A stretch of 64,000 nucleotides of DNA from Clitoria ternatea (Eukaryota; Streptophyta; Magnoliopsida; Fabales; Fabaceae): the NCBI GenBank assembly GCA_037962975.1, contig CM075671.1, forward strand, positions 11,331,001 through 11,395,000. Reading direction: 5' to 3'. The notes under the pieces were generated by a model. It was given only the letters and a program-made list of their open reading frames with translations. It did not search any database and had not been told where the DNA came from. Shown one piece after another: positions 10,640-22,168 of this stretch (position 1 is its first letter; every line of letters starts with the position of its first letter). Both the position numbers and the translations under genes were made by a program.

Positions 10640-11990
10640 ATGGAAGGTGATGGACGTGATTTCGTTTATGGTCATATGGAGGATGTGACCCACCAGCAGA
10701 CTGGGAGGAGACTCGTCTTCGAATCTCCTGTCACCAACACCCAAAGGATGGTGCAAGTACCAACCCCTGACCCTCGTGATGAGGTTATTAGGCAGCTTAG
10801 GGAGGAGTTGATGGAGTTAAGGCGGGAGAAAAGAGGAGCTGGGGACAGGGTGACATCCCAAGCAGAAGAGGCCCACCATGCATCTGCAAGGGAGAGATCT
10901 ACGACCCTCCAGTATTCGAAAATCCCTATGTACGAGGAGAGGGAACAAACTCAAGACTCTGGTGATAGAGTCAGTACCAGGAGGAGGGAGCAAGCAGTGG
11001 TGACCTCTAGAGCTTATAGACTCAGTGTCCCTTTCTCAAGGAGGCTGATGAGTATCGTCATCCCTAAGCACTTGCAGACGAACCAGCCATTGTCGATCGG
11101 GAAGTACAATGGAGAAACTGATCCTACTAAGCACCTAGATGCTTATGTCTATGAAGCTATGTACCTGGGAGCTGATGAAGACGTCATGTGTAGGATGTTC
11201 CCAAGAACACTGACAGAGGAGGCTCTCAGCTGGTCCAAGAGCCTACCCTCAGGATCCATAGATTCCTGGGAAGAAATGGCAGCTGCGTTTGAAAGCCATT
11301 TTGTCATTTCCAGGGACATCCCAAGGACTTCTCACACCTTGGCACAGATAAGGCAAGGAGAGACTGAAACTCTTAAGGAGTTTCTGAAGAGATTCTACAA
11401 GGAGGCTGCGTTGGTGCCAAATCTCACGGAGGCCATATAGCTCCATATTGTGGTTGAAGCTCTGCAACCTGGTTCAGCTTTTGCTCTATCTTTGGCAAAG
11501 AGCCCCCCAACAACTTTTGATGAGTTTCGAAGGAAAGCTTCCAAGTACGTGGGTATAGAAATGCATCTAGAGGCTACAGCAGCTAGAATGAAGCCCCCAG
11601 TACCCTCTCAGCTGCCACGAAGGGAGAAGGAGAGGGTGAGACCAGAAAAATATGCCTTCAGAGAAGATTTTGCAAGCGTTCAGCCTCATCAACGAGACAG
11701 ACGCGTCTCATCCTTCAGTAACTACGCTCCTCTGAACGCCAGGCATTCCCAAATCTTGAGGGAAGTTGGCTGGCCAGCGCTCAGTGTCTTTGGTATAAGG
11801 AAGCCACCCCCAGTCAAAAGGCTTGGTAACCCACGTAAATATTGCGCCTTTCATGAACAAACGGGTCACCACACGGACGAGTGCAAAGCGTTGAAGAATA
11901 CTATGGAGACCCTCATTAGAGAGGGAAAGCTGAAGTAATATCTCTTCAGAGAAAGATCCAAAGACGAACCTGACAGGATGGAAAAAAAGG
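10640..11990 (+). pseudogene. Tat-lineage gag
   Basis: The likely start is the ATG at 10640 (MEGDGRDFVYGHME). A coiled-coil-like charged region (about 10780-10860) precedes the gag core (YNGETDPTKHLDAY, then MFPRTLTEEALSWS and TLKEFLKRFYKEA). A single zinc-knuckle-like motif, CAFHEQTGHHTDEC, follows at about 11848. A TAG at 11438-11440 and a TAA at 11936-11938 interrupt the frame. At the first stop the right-edge relative reads CAG, so this is a C-to-T change in this copy. A frameshift near 11985 in an A-run leads to the protease frame. Confidence 0.85.
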
Positions 11991-14320
11991 GAGAGATCCA
12001 GATGATGAGAGTGACAATAGTTGCAACCCAGTCAGGAGGCTTACTGCGGCTGAGAAGCAAAAGGGAGTGGTGATTGCTGAAGGAGCCCAGCAAGAAGGCA
12101 TGCCTCAGCAGCAGAGACAGGGTAGGCGTAAAGTGATCGAGATGATTGCTGGAGGGTTTGCAGGAGGTGGAGCATCGATCACAGCCAGGAAAAATCACCA
12201 TAGGATGATCTTGTCTGTACAAGGCAAACCCAGAGATAACCGCCCTTTCAAGGACGGTGTGGCAGCCCTGATGGTGTCATTCACTGATGATGATTTCGGC
12301 CCGACGATCCCAGGAGGAGACGACGCAGTGGTGATCATTGCTGTCATTGCTAACAAAGATGTGAAAAGGATCCTCGTCGACCAGGGAAGTTCTTGCGACG
12401 TAATTTTTTATAACTGTTTCAAAAGAATGGGTTTTAATGATGCAGATCTGCAGCCGTACATGCAAGAACTCGCAGCGTTTAATGGGGCGAAGTAACCCAC
12501 CAAAGGGTATCTTGATACCCTCATTTCTTTTGAAGGAGAGCCTGGTGCGAGAACGGTGAAGTCGAGAATCCTGGTGATCGATGTGGAATCCCCTTACAAC
12601 GGGATCATAGGCCGACCTACCCTGAATGCAATGGAAGCAATTTTGTCCACTCCCCATCTCTTAATCAAATTCATTGACAAGGATAATGGTGTGTCCTCCC
12701 TCCGTGGAGATCAGAAAATGGCTCGATACTGTTATAACTTGAGCCTCAACATGGTCAAGTTGGAAACATTTAATAAGAAGAGGAAGCTAAATGACGGAGG
12801 AACAGTGGCTGGGTCTGTCAGTCTGATTGACTTGGACCCCAGGGCGGAATTGAAGATTGACCCTCTTAACCCCTCAAAGCCCACACCGGATGGTGGTTCC
12901 AGGGATGTCATTTTAGGGGATTCCCCAGAGAAGGTTACGCACATCAACGATAATCTGGAGGCAGGCATGGAGCAGCGTTTGTTGGCTCTTTTGTAAGAGT
13001 TTAAAGACCTTTTTTCTTGGACCGCAGCAGACATGCCTGGGATGGACCCCAATTTCTGTTGCCACAAACTCGCCGTTTACCCAGAAACGAGACCGGTGGC
13101 CCAGAAGAAGAGGAGGTTAGGACCGAAGAAGCAGAAGGCAGTGTGTGAACAAACAGAGGAATTGTTGAAGGCTGGTTTTATAAAGGATATTCGTTATTCA
13201 TCTTGGCTTTCCAACGTGGTAATGGTACAGAAAGCCAATGGCAAGTGGAGAATGTGCACGGATTACGTAGATCTCAACCGATGTTGCCCCAAAGATCCGT
13301 ATCCTCTCCCAAACATTAATCGTATGGTAGATGATTCATCTGGTTATCAGTACCTCAGTTTCATGGATGCTTATTCAGGGTACAATCAGATTCTGATGTG
13401 GGAAAGAGATCAAGAAAAGACGGCCTTCGTCAATGATCGTGGTGTGTTCTGCTACACCGTCATGCCATTTGGATTGAAGAACGCCGGCGCTACCTACCAG
13501 CGTATGATCAACAAAGTATTCGAAGGCATGCACACCAAGCTGGTGGAGGTGTACATTGATGATATCATCGCAAAGACTCCCGCTGGAGGGGATCACATTG
13601 ATGATTTGCGCTAAGTGTTCACCCGGTTGCGGCAATACAATATGCGGTTGAACCCTTTGAAGTGCACTTTTGCTGTTCCAGCAGGGAAGTTCTTGGGATT
13701 CATGTTAACCCAGCGGGGCATTGAGGCAAACCCTGGAAAATGTCAAGCAATTCTGGATATGTAGAGCCCGAAGAGCCTAAGGGAAATACAATCATTGAAT
13801 GGGAAGGTGGCCACTCTAGCTCGATTCATGCCCAAGATGGCGCATAGATCCCTTCCTCTGTATAAGGCGTTGAAGAAGCACAAGAGTTTTGAATGGGGAG
13901 AAGAGCAGGAACAAGCCTTCCAGTAGCTTAAGGCCGTGCTTTCAAGTCCACCCATACTGGTGAAGCCTGACCCTGGTGAGACTCTGATTTTGTATTTGGT
14001 AATTTCTGATAAAGCCCTAGGCGTGGCACTTGTTAAAGAAACTTTGGTGGGACAGAGGCCGGTGTACTTCACCAGCAAGACATTCCAGGGGGCCGAAGGT
14101 AGATATCAAAAGATAGAGAAGGCCACTCTGGCAGTTGTGTGGGCTTCCCGACGGTTGAGGCCGTATTTTCATGCGCACCCAGTACTGGTGAGAACGGATC
14201 TGCCTCTCCGTTCAGTACTTAGTAAACTAGATCTTGCTGGAAGGATGATCAAATGGTCTATCGAGCTTTCTGAGTTTGAAATTTCTTATGAGCCTCGAGG
14301 AGCTATTAAAGCTCACCTCG
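11991..14320 (+). pseudogene. Tat-lineage protease, reverse transcriptase and RNase H
   Basis: One frame carries all three domains. Protease: LVDQGSSCDVIF near 12372, then YNGIIGRPTLNAM near 12595. RT: WRMCTDYVDLNRCCPKDPYP (13246 on), MPFGLKNAGATYQRM near 13465 and the catalytic YIDDII at 13552. RNase H: a D-containing LVISDKALGVALV near 13996 and ATLAVVWASRRLRPYF near 14125. In-frame stops lie at 12493 (TAA), 12994 (TAA), 13612 (TAA), 13762 (TAG) and 13924 (TAG). The catalytic Asp pair in RT is intact, so decay is by nonsense and not by loss of the active site. Confidence 0.85.
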
Positions 14321-14321
14321 A

Positions 14322-16052
14322 GCGCATTGGACCATTTATGTTGATGGGTCGTCAAACAGCAAAGGTTGTGGAGCCGGTGTCATTGTAGAAAGTGATGATA
14401 GTGTGCACTTAAAGATTTCCCTCCGGTTCAATTTTAAAACCTCCAATAATCAAGCTGAGTACGAGGCATGCTTGGCCGGCCTCCGAGTGGCGATTGACAT
14501 CGGAGCGTCAGCAGTTACACTGTGCAACGATTCACAGCTGGTGATTTCGCAAATTCAGGGGGAATATCAGGTCAGAGAGCCACAACTTCAACTATATTTG
14601 AATTGTGTGAATGAATTGAAGGGGAGATTCGAAGTGCTGGAATTTAAGCATGTGCCTAGAGAGGAGAATACCAGAGCGGATAATTTATCAAGGCTTGCAA
14701 ATACAAAACAGCCTGGCAGTACCACGACGGTGGTTCAAAGCACACTGACATCACCTAGCATCCCTCTGTTTCCCTCTCTGAATGCCATTATGGTCAATTA
14801 TCCTTATGAGAATTCTTGGGTCATCCCTCACATCCGCTATCTGGCAGACGGACAGCTCCCTACTGATGAGAAGGAGAGGAGACGAGTGAAAAGAGAACTG
14901 TCGTACTTCACCATGGTTGATGGTGTTCTTTACAAAAGGGGATTCTCTGTCCCGTACCTCCTTTGTTTGAGAGAAGATGAGGTACAAGCAGTGTTGGAGG
15001 AAGTACATGAGGGGCAGTTTGGGCACCATGCTGGGGGTCGGAGTTTAATGAGAAAAATCCTCAGGGCTGGCTATTGGTGGCCTACGGTGAAGCAGGACTC
15101 AGCAGATTTTGTGAAGAAGTGTGATGCTTGTCAAAGATTTTCCAATCTCCATCACACACTGGCCCAATAACTCTCTTCATCCGCTGTGCCCTGGCCGTTC
15201 TACCAATGGGGCCTTGATATCCTGGGTCCATTCCCTACCGCTCCAGGAGGTATTAAATATTTGATTGTAGGGGTAGACTATTTCACTAAGTGGATTGAGG
15301 CTGAGCCAGTAGTGCATATCACTTCTGCGCAGACAAGGCGTTTTGTATATGAAAACATCATAGCTCGGTTCGGTGTCCCAGGGCGGATTGTGACCGATAA
15401 TGGCACCCAGTTCACAGATAAGAAGTTCACAGATTTGCTTGAAGGATTGGGGATAGTCCAAATATTTTCATCTGTTGAGAACCCCCAGACGAACGGCCAA
15501 GCTGAAGTAGCCAATCGGGAGGTGCTGAAGGGGTTGAAGAAGCGTCTTGGAGAAGCGAAGGGAGGCTGGACTGATCAATTGTGCCATGTTCTGTGGGCAT
15601 ACCATACTATACCACACTCCTCCACTAATGAATCCCCATATCGGCTGACTTATGGGGTCGAGGCAATGATCCCAGTGGAGCTACAAACCAGATCGGCCTG
15701 AGTGGAATATTTTTTAACTGAAGACAATAATGCCAATCTGGCATCAGAGCTGGACGTTCTTCATGAATTAAGGGAAGAAGCTTTTGTTAGAGACCAGGCA
15801 ATAAAGGCAAAGGCAGCCCTCCGGTACAACAAACGTGTTCAATACAGAGCATTTAACACCGGAGATCTTGTTTTGAGGAAGGCAAGTGTGGGTAATAAAT
15901 TTGCTTACCAAGGGAAGCTAGCACCGACATGGGAAGGCCCTTACAGAGTTTCTGAGGTAACAGGAAAGGGATCATACCGGCTCGAGGAGCTCGATGGAAC
16001 CCCAATTTGCAATAAGTGGAACACTCAGAGCTTACGTGTTTATTACAGCTAG
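14322..16052 (+). pseudogene. Archaeal-type RNase H (aRNH) and integrase of the Tat element
   Basis: The frame shifts by one at about 14320, and the aRNH begins almost at once with WTIYVDGSSNSKGCGAG (14328). The other acidic sites follow: NQAEYEACLAGL near 14448, CNDSQLVISQIQ near 14523 and ADNLSRLA near 14680. Integrase follows: an HHCC zinc region (HHAGG near 15024 to CDACQ near 15121), then core residues in WGLDILGPFP (15208), VTDNGTQFTDKKF (15392) and NGQAEVANRE (15493). The end is a typical GDLVLRKA...WEGPY C-terminus closing at a TAG (16050-16052). Stops at 15168 (TAA) and 15699 (TGA) break it. aRNH is the hallmark of Tat/Ogre elements. Confidence 0.85.
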
Positions 16053-16225
16053 TTGGTAAGACGGCATGTACTCTTTTTCCTTGAGTTTTTTCTGATTAGG
16101 TTTTCTCAAGAAGGTTTTAACGAGGCATGACCCCAGCTACGCTTCCTTTGTAATATATATTCTTTCAACTTAATGAAAATGCAATTTATGACTCTATCAG
16201 TCTCACTCTCTCATTTGTATGTCGT

Positions 16226-16860
16226 GATGTATAGCAATAAGCCGTTTTCAGACGAAGATCCTCAGGACGGATGATCTCAATCACCCATTCTGTGTATTGA
16301 CGATGTAACTCCTTGAGGGATGAACGAAGGCCCTCAGGACGGATGATCTCAATCACACATTCTGTGTATTGATGATGTAACTCCTCGAGGGGAAAATGGG
16401 TTGTAGGATTAAACCGAACCCCATCTGAAGGCCTGGATTATAGGAATTAAACCAAACTCTGGGTACGGTTAGTAGGATCGAACTGAACATCGTTTGAAGG
16501 CTTGGCTTGTAGGATTGCACCGAACTCCAAGTATGGTTAGTAGGATTAAACCGAACACCATTTGAAGGCTTGGGCGCAGTAAGTTGGTTCATCTTCAAGA
16601 CCACGCTGAACCCCGAGTAACGGGTGCAGTAGGTTCAGGATTAGCCCTGATCTGAACCCCGTGTTGAAGGCTTGGATTGTAGGATTGCACCGAACTCCAA
16701 GTATGGTTAGTAGGACCGAACCGAACACCATTGAAGACTTGAGTTGTAGGATTAAACCGAACCTCAAGAGACAGGTTTAGAACTTGACCTATTTCAAGGT
16801 CATATCAAACCCCACATGAAACTTGGATGGTAGGATCGAACCAAACTCCAAATATAATTT
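16226..16860. repeat. Imperfect tandem repeats downstream of Tat pol
   Basis: Two families are visible. A unit of about 68 bp, with CAGGACGGATGATCTCAATC, occurs at about 16261 and 16329. A second unit with GGATTGCACCGAACTCCAAG and GGTTAGTAGGA recurs irregularly from about 16440 to 16770. Such repeats between pol and the 3' LTR are usual in Tat elements. Confidence 0.8.
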
Positions 16861-17307
16861 TTGTCCTCATCTCCGAAGCATTCATCACAGGGCAGCTGAA
16901 TGCAAATATGGCCGTTCCACATCTTCGAGATCGGATGAACATTTCTAATTTCCAAGAAGTTAAAGGTAACATTCTACGACAGATATTCCCTTCCCAAAAT
17001 ACTAACACTTGGGGACAGGGCATACTTTAGCGTAAGTGTTATTTATCTATTACAGTTTCTGTTATTTTACTCCGGGGTGACTCATACGCTTTAAACAACA
17101 GTACGGTTAAACAAAGCGGATTTGTAAAGCATTAAAAAAGGTAAAGTATTGTGTATACGACTAAGTTACCCAGCAACCATATACTTGTCACAAACGATAG
17201 AAGAAAAGCAAAAGCAAACTTTATTTCTGTGAAGGAAAATTCTATATGTCGCAAGGTATTAAAGATAGAGCTGATCCCAGTACACAGCTATAAATAAAAG
17301 CATTAAA
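16861..17307. other. Noncoding spacer in the Tat element
   Basis: No recognisable coding sequence. The short open frames lack any domain. Confidence 0.5.
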
Positions 17308-18752
17308 TCAGAGAGTTGGTGGTTGATTCTTCGGCGTAGGCACTTCCGCTCTCCTCTCCTCCGCTCCCTCAGTTTGAGTCTTCTCCGCTCCGGTCTCTGG
17401 GCCAGTTTCAGCAGTTCCCCGCGTCTCACCTTCGGGTTCAGGAGTGGGCAGCACTAGCTCCATGCTTTGACCCTCCTGAAGTGGAGGCAGTTCATAAAGA
17501 GCATCGGGAGGATCCTGGTGTGAGCCGTCACTCTTCACTTCAACAAGTTTCCCTTCGTGAAACTCATAAAACGGATCCAGTCCGTACAGATTAAGCTTCA
17601 CGCCGGGGTTGCGGTAAAAGACTTGACGTAGTGCTAGACCGAAGGATTCGAAAGCCACCTTCTTGCATATCTCCAAGGCTTTGGCAGCTTTGGCCTTAGC
17701 AGTATATAGTCTCTTTTGAAGCTTGGCAAAATCTTCCTCCGACAGCCCAGTGCTCATACTCCCCTTCCTCAGCTCTTCGATCTGGGCCTGCATCTCCTTC
17801 TGAAGGGCCTCCTATTCTCTCAGGCTTTTATTATGGCCGGCCTCTATTACTGCGAGATCGTTAGTTAGCTTGGCCGACTTCTTCTTCTCCAATTGCAGCT
17901 TTTCTTCAAGGAGAGGGATGGATTTATTTTGCTACTGAAGTTCAGCAACCTGCCGCTCTAGAGCTTTATTGGTGAAGTGAAGCTGGCTTGTTTCTTCCGT
18001 CTTCTTCTGCAGTGTTTCCTTGGCCTTAGTCAGTTCAGCCTCCACACCTCTGTGAATCTCAGCTTGCTTGGCCGCCCAGGCCTCCTTTGTAGCGATATCG
18101 GCCTCAAGTTTGTCAACTTGTTCCATGTAATCCGCCTTTTCACTCAAGGAGTCCAAGAGGCCGGATAGCTTATCCAATTGCCAACGGCCGGCCTTTCACG
18201 CCCCCTGAACTTCAGCAGCATCAAGAGAGGGGCGAAGACAGTACCTCGCCTTTGGAAGAGTAGGGGGCACAGATCCCTGGAACCAGAGATAAGGAGAGAG
18301 AAAGGATTCGCCTGGAGGATCAAACACTGGAGGAGGACCGCTCCCAGAGTCCGGTCCAGACGTGGTCTGTGAAGGAGGGGCAGTTGAGTCAGAGACAGGC
18401 TTCTTCCCCTTGTCCTTTTTTAACCCAGATTCCTCAAGGGTCTTCTGGCGCTTCTTTGCAGGGTCACCAGAGGAAGGCTTCTCCACATCCGCCGTTTTGA
18501 CCAGATGTCTCTTTTTCTTTTTCTTCTCCGGGACGGCCTCTTCATTACCCTGCCCAGCAGCCTCTGTTGGTCCTTCTGGTTCATGTTCATCAAGGAAGGG
18601 GACCTCGTCTCCCACAGCTGAGGTCAGAGGAATGGTCGAAGCTTTGGTGGAGTTCCTCTTGGCTTGAATTTCATTCTCTTCAGAGGAGGAGTCATCGTCC
18701 GCCAGCATAGTCCTCAGAGACAACATTTTGGGACAGGCTTTTTCAATTTGTT
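17308..18752 (-). pseudogene. Antisense ORF of the Tat element, 3' exon (acidic/basic and coiled-coil region)
   Basis: Read on the minus strand, so opposite to gag-pol. After a candidate acceptor (TTTTGCAG) come a Ser/Glu-rich start (LADDDSSSEENE), a Lys-rich nuclear-localisation-like stretch (EKKKKKRHLVK) and a long heptad-like Lys/Glu/Leu coiled coil (about 18180-17720). The C-terminal part (EDFAKLQKRLYTAKAKAAKA, then GLDPFYEFHEGKLVEV) is followed by a Glu/Pro/Thr-rich tail ending at 17308. In-frame stops near 18194, 17932 and 17814 break it. Antisense ORFs between pol and the 3' LTR have been described in Tat-lineage elements such as Grande; their function is not known. Confidence 0.65.
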
Positions 18753-18847
18753 CTGCAAAACAAGGAGAATTGAGTTAGCACATGGGAAGAAAAATAATTA
18801 TAGCGGAATAAATGCATAACATAACCACAGTTAAGAACGGGTATTAC
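18753..18847 (-). other. Candidate 95-bp intron in the antisense ORF
   Basis: The minus strand shows CTACCTCC|GTAATACC at the donor (18847) and a T-rich tract ending TTTTGCAG at the acceptor (18753). Removing it links the transposon-domain exon to the coiled-coil exon. Motif evidence only. Confidence 0.4.
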
Positions 18848-19500
18848 GGAGGTAGGTAGTTCGGACATCGTCACCCCCCAGGAGGAGCCTGCAGGAAAAC
18901 CCCTTGAGGGTCTTTGAGGCCGTCTGCATGACACTCAGTACCTTGACGGAGTGAGAGGAAAGCTCACTCTCTTCAGTATAGTAAGCACGGCTCAACAGCA
19001 AAAAGTTCTCATGCGACTAGCTGATAAGGAACTTGGTGAACCCTTCTTTGTTAAGCTAGAAAACCGGCTTGTTGGATTGAATCCGGACCCGCGTGTAGTA
19101 GTGTTTGAAGGAGAGTCCGTCCACCTTAGCGGATTCAGTGTAGGACTTGAAGTTCACCACCCTTGAGTCACAACGGAGTGTTATGAACCCAAGGCCGCCC
19201 TTCTTATTGGCACGACGGACCACTTGGCAGTAATAAAACAATTTGGCCACAGTGGCAGTGAAGTTGAAATGGTCTCCCAGAACTTCGAGAGCGCGCACCA
19301 AGCCCCAGTCGTTGGGATGCAGTTGGGTAGGAGCGCAGTCAAGGAAGCGCAGGACAGCCATTTAAAACTCCGTCAGGGGAAAGCGGACTCCCAAGTTTGA
19401 AAGACGAAGTCGTACATGTAAACCGACCTCTCGTCAGGGACGCGGTGGCAGACCCTTTTCGAATTCAAACGACTTCGTCGTTTCGTAATCAAAGCGCGAA
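18848..19500 (-). pseudogene. Antisense ORF of the Tat element, 5' exon (putative gypsy-type transposon domain)
   Basis: The minus-strand frame reads DERSVYMYDFVFQTWESAFP near 19430-19370 and, after a one-base frameshift and a TAA near 19364, MAVLRFLDCAPTQLHPNDWG (19361 down), then YYCQVVRRANKKGGLGFITL. This pattern resembles the plant 'putative gypsy type transposon' (Transposase_28) family, whose function is unknown. The frame is followed by a possible GT donor at 18847. It is decayed, and the true start, probably above 19500, is not identified. Confidence 0.6.
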
Positions 19501-19889
19501 AGTGGTAACGTTTCAGTAAAGTTTTCACAAAATGGGCCTGTGGGAATTGAAAGTCAGGCCCAATAAGCCCAATCGACGGTTACACTCTTGGGTAATGATG
19601 GTTCACGTGTTAAAAAGGGCATTTAATGTCCAATCATTTCAGACGCATTTAATGCACCCCAACCACTCTTCGAATACCAAGAGTTTTGATTCCCAAAAAC
19701 TCTTGGGATTTCCCTCAATATGAATCTCTGTCTGAATCCGTTATGGATAACACAAGAAGAACGGTTACTTAGTTGGCAGAGCGGATGTCAAAGAGTTTTC
19801 AGAAGGAATTTCTAGAGCGTTCCACCGGCATCCAGACTTCTCAAAGGCTGTATAGCTCATGTAAGCAACCTAACAGTCCCTCACATAAG

Positions 19890-19901
19890 CTAGGGGACAA
19901 A
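19890..19901 (+). other. Polypurine tract of the Tat element
   Basis: CTAGGGGACAAA lies directly before the 3' LTR, where plus-strand DNA synthesis would start. Confidence 0.65.
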
Positions 19902-20707
19902 TTATTCGGTCTGGATACCGGTCCCCAAAGTTATGACGTCAAAGTGACATCTCAGAGGAGTAACCGGTATTATAAGAAGACAAAGCTACACCGGTTATCC
20001 GTCCTCACTTCATCCGTTCTTACCACATCAGAGGCTCAATCCGTCCTCGTTACGAGGGATACTTCATCTGACCTTATCTCCACGACGTGAATAACCATTT
20101 GCCCCAGGGTCACTGTGAGATAAGAGTTCCTTATAACTTATCAGTGAAGATACCCTGCATAGCGGAATGTGTCTATATCAATTATCTCAGAAAGTAAGTA
20201 CGATTGTCAGCGAAATATGCGGAAAGGTGATTATCCTCCATCCCTATTACAGGATCGTACTCTGATAATTGTCCTACCCACCTGACACACTCTGAGCACT
20301 GAGCCATATTGATTGACATATTCAACACGCTATCAGAGCCAAGGGGCCCACCTGCATCCAACGATTCATTTCTTACGTTCGACTATAAATAGCTCATTTC
20401 AATACACATGCAAGGTTACGTTGTTCTATCCCATATTCTTACTATTGCATTGCTTGAGTACTCATTGAGTTCATACACTCTTCTAACTTGAGCGTTGGAG
20501 AATCTTCGCAGGTGGCACCACCTTTCGCCCTCTCTCAACACGAAACGTTGGTGTGAAGGATCTCCAGGACAACAAGACCGGTTTCTCCCACTGAGAGGCC
20601 GGACTACAACATCGGATACCCACTGTACCGGTGTACAAACCCTGAAACACCTGCACTCTTGTGGCTGGTCCCACACCGGATCCTAAACCCCGGTTCAGAC
20701 CAGTTCA
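19902..20707 (+). repeat. 3' LTR of the Tat element
   Basis: 806 bp, equal in length to the 5' LTR. The first bases read TTATTCGG where the 5' LTR has TGATCCGG, so the terminal TG is lost. Ends CCAGTTCA. Confidence 0.9.
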
Positions 20708-22168
20708 AAATTTACCATTTTTACTTTAAGTAGTAATCTTAATTTTCATCTTGTAACTATATTAAAATGAAATTGGTAAGTTTTAGAACTCGGAGACGAG
20801 GCGCGCACGGATTTTCAATAACGAATCGGTATACAAGAGGTAAGGGGGAGTGAGATAAGAATAATATGAAAGACATAAGAATAATGGGAGGAGTCTCCTA
20901 CTCCTTTTAAATTTAATAATAATGTTATTTTAAAATAATAACTTCTCAACTTAAAATTAATAATAAATTTAATATATTATGTAACTTATTCTGAAATACC
21001 TATGCATGGATCTGAATTATTATAACTTATACGGACTGGACTAAACCTATGCAAGGACTTGGACTTTTATATCCTATATGGATCGAACTAAACCTATGCA
21101 AGAACTTAGACTATTATGACCTGTATAGACTGAATTATACCTATGCGAAGACTGGATTATATATATGGACTTATATAGACCTGTGCGAGGAATGGACTAT
21201 AAGGACTCAAAATCAAATCTACTAATTTAAATAACCATTAAAATTTGAATTATATTTATGAGCGATATTCAGTTGATTTGACTTGATTATAAATAATTAT
21301 ATTTGATTATGATAAATGATGTTGTTATTTATAATATTAGACTATGATTAATGATATGTAATTATGATTAATGATATTGTGATTTATGATATTAGACTGT
21401 GATTAATGATATGCAATTATGATTGATGATATTTGATTGTGATGACATTACAATACTTGATTATGGTTGATGAATGATTGATGACCTTGTGATATGAAGT
21501 TTGAGCATATAGCAAGCATGACGGAAAGTTAAAACTCAGTAAGAATTTTCTTACCTTACTCTTTAAATTTTTATTCCAAGAGAAAGTATTTTATAATTAT
21601 TTTAGTCTTTTATTTCTTAGAAATAATTTTCACTAACTTTATTTTTAATCTTTAGAATAAAATCTAGTATTAGAAAGAAGCTATTTTATAAAAATCAGAG
21701 GTTAAGATAATTAATTCTTGAATTAAAGAAAATTTTTATAGTTTTAAGTATTCCTAGTTAATGATTTTAAAAAAATATTTTCTTTTAGAAATCCAAAATT
21801 TAAATTGGTTTTTCCTAATAAAATAACTAAAGGATATTTTGTTATAGTCGAGATTTCTAAACTCAATCTAGTTAAGATTCAAATTGGGAAAGATTATGTA
21901 AATATGTAAAGTTTTTTTAAGAGAAAGTTTTGAGATATTTAAGGCTTGGAAACTCAAATTTGGTGAGATCTGAATTCGAAGACTGTACTAAATTTATTCT
22001 GTATAAAAGAAGTTCAAAGAATAACTTATGAGAATATACAGTTTATTGAGATGATTTATGAACCTTTATGGTATTTAATAATTGAGTTTCTAAAAGTCTT
22101 AACCAACTAAATATGCGAGTAGTTCATGCATCATGAATCATTAAAGAGAAATGAGATGTGATGTTGCC
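20708..22168 (+). repeat. Internal part of a long Tekay-like LTR (left piece)
   Basis: The first 185 bp align with 51239-51421, including AACTCGGAGACGAGGCGCGC, and that other copy belongs to an LTR that starts at 50058. The rest is AT-rich, with short imperfect repeats near 21000-21200 (CCTATGCAAGGACT-like). The sequence is interrupted at 22168 by a Tekay element and continues at 30987. No coding frame. Confidence 0.55.

Larger units (their letters stand above)
9771..20707 (+). mobile_element. Ty3/gypsy Tat-lineage retrotransposon, full length but decayed
   Basis: Two LTRs of 806 bp each (9771-10576 and 19902-20707) flank a 9.3-kb interior: primer-binding site, gag, protease, RT, RNase H, a second archaeal-type RNase H (aRNH), integrase, a tandem-repeat region, an antisense ORF and a polypurine tract. 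The aRNH plus a long 3' noncoding or antisense region identify the Tat lineage. At least eight in-frame stops and two frameshifts make it inactive. The flanking 5-bp sequences differ (TTAGG left, AAATT right), so there is no target-site duplication. Confidence 0.85.

Noticed and set aside
20416..20686. Open frames on both strands within the 3' LTR of the Tat element
   Set aside because: They lie in LTR sequence with no domain and have no equivalents in the other LTR copies' frames that suggest coding.
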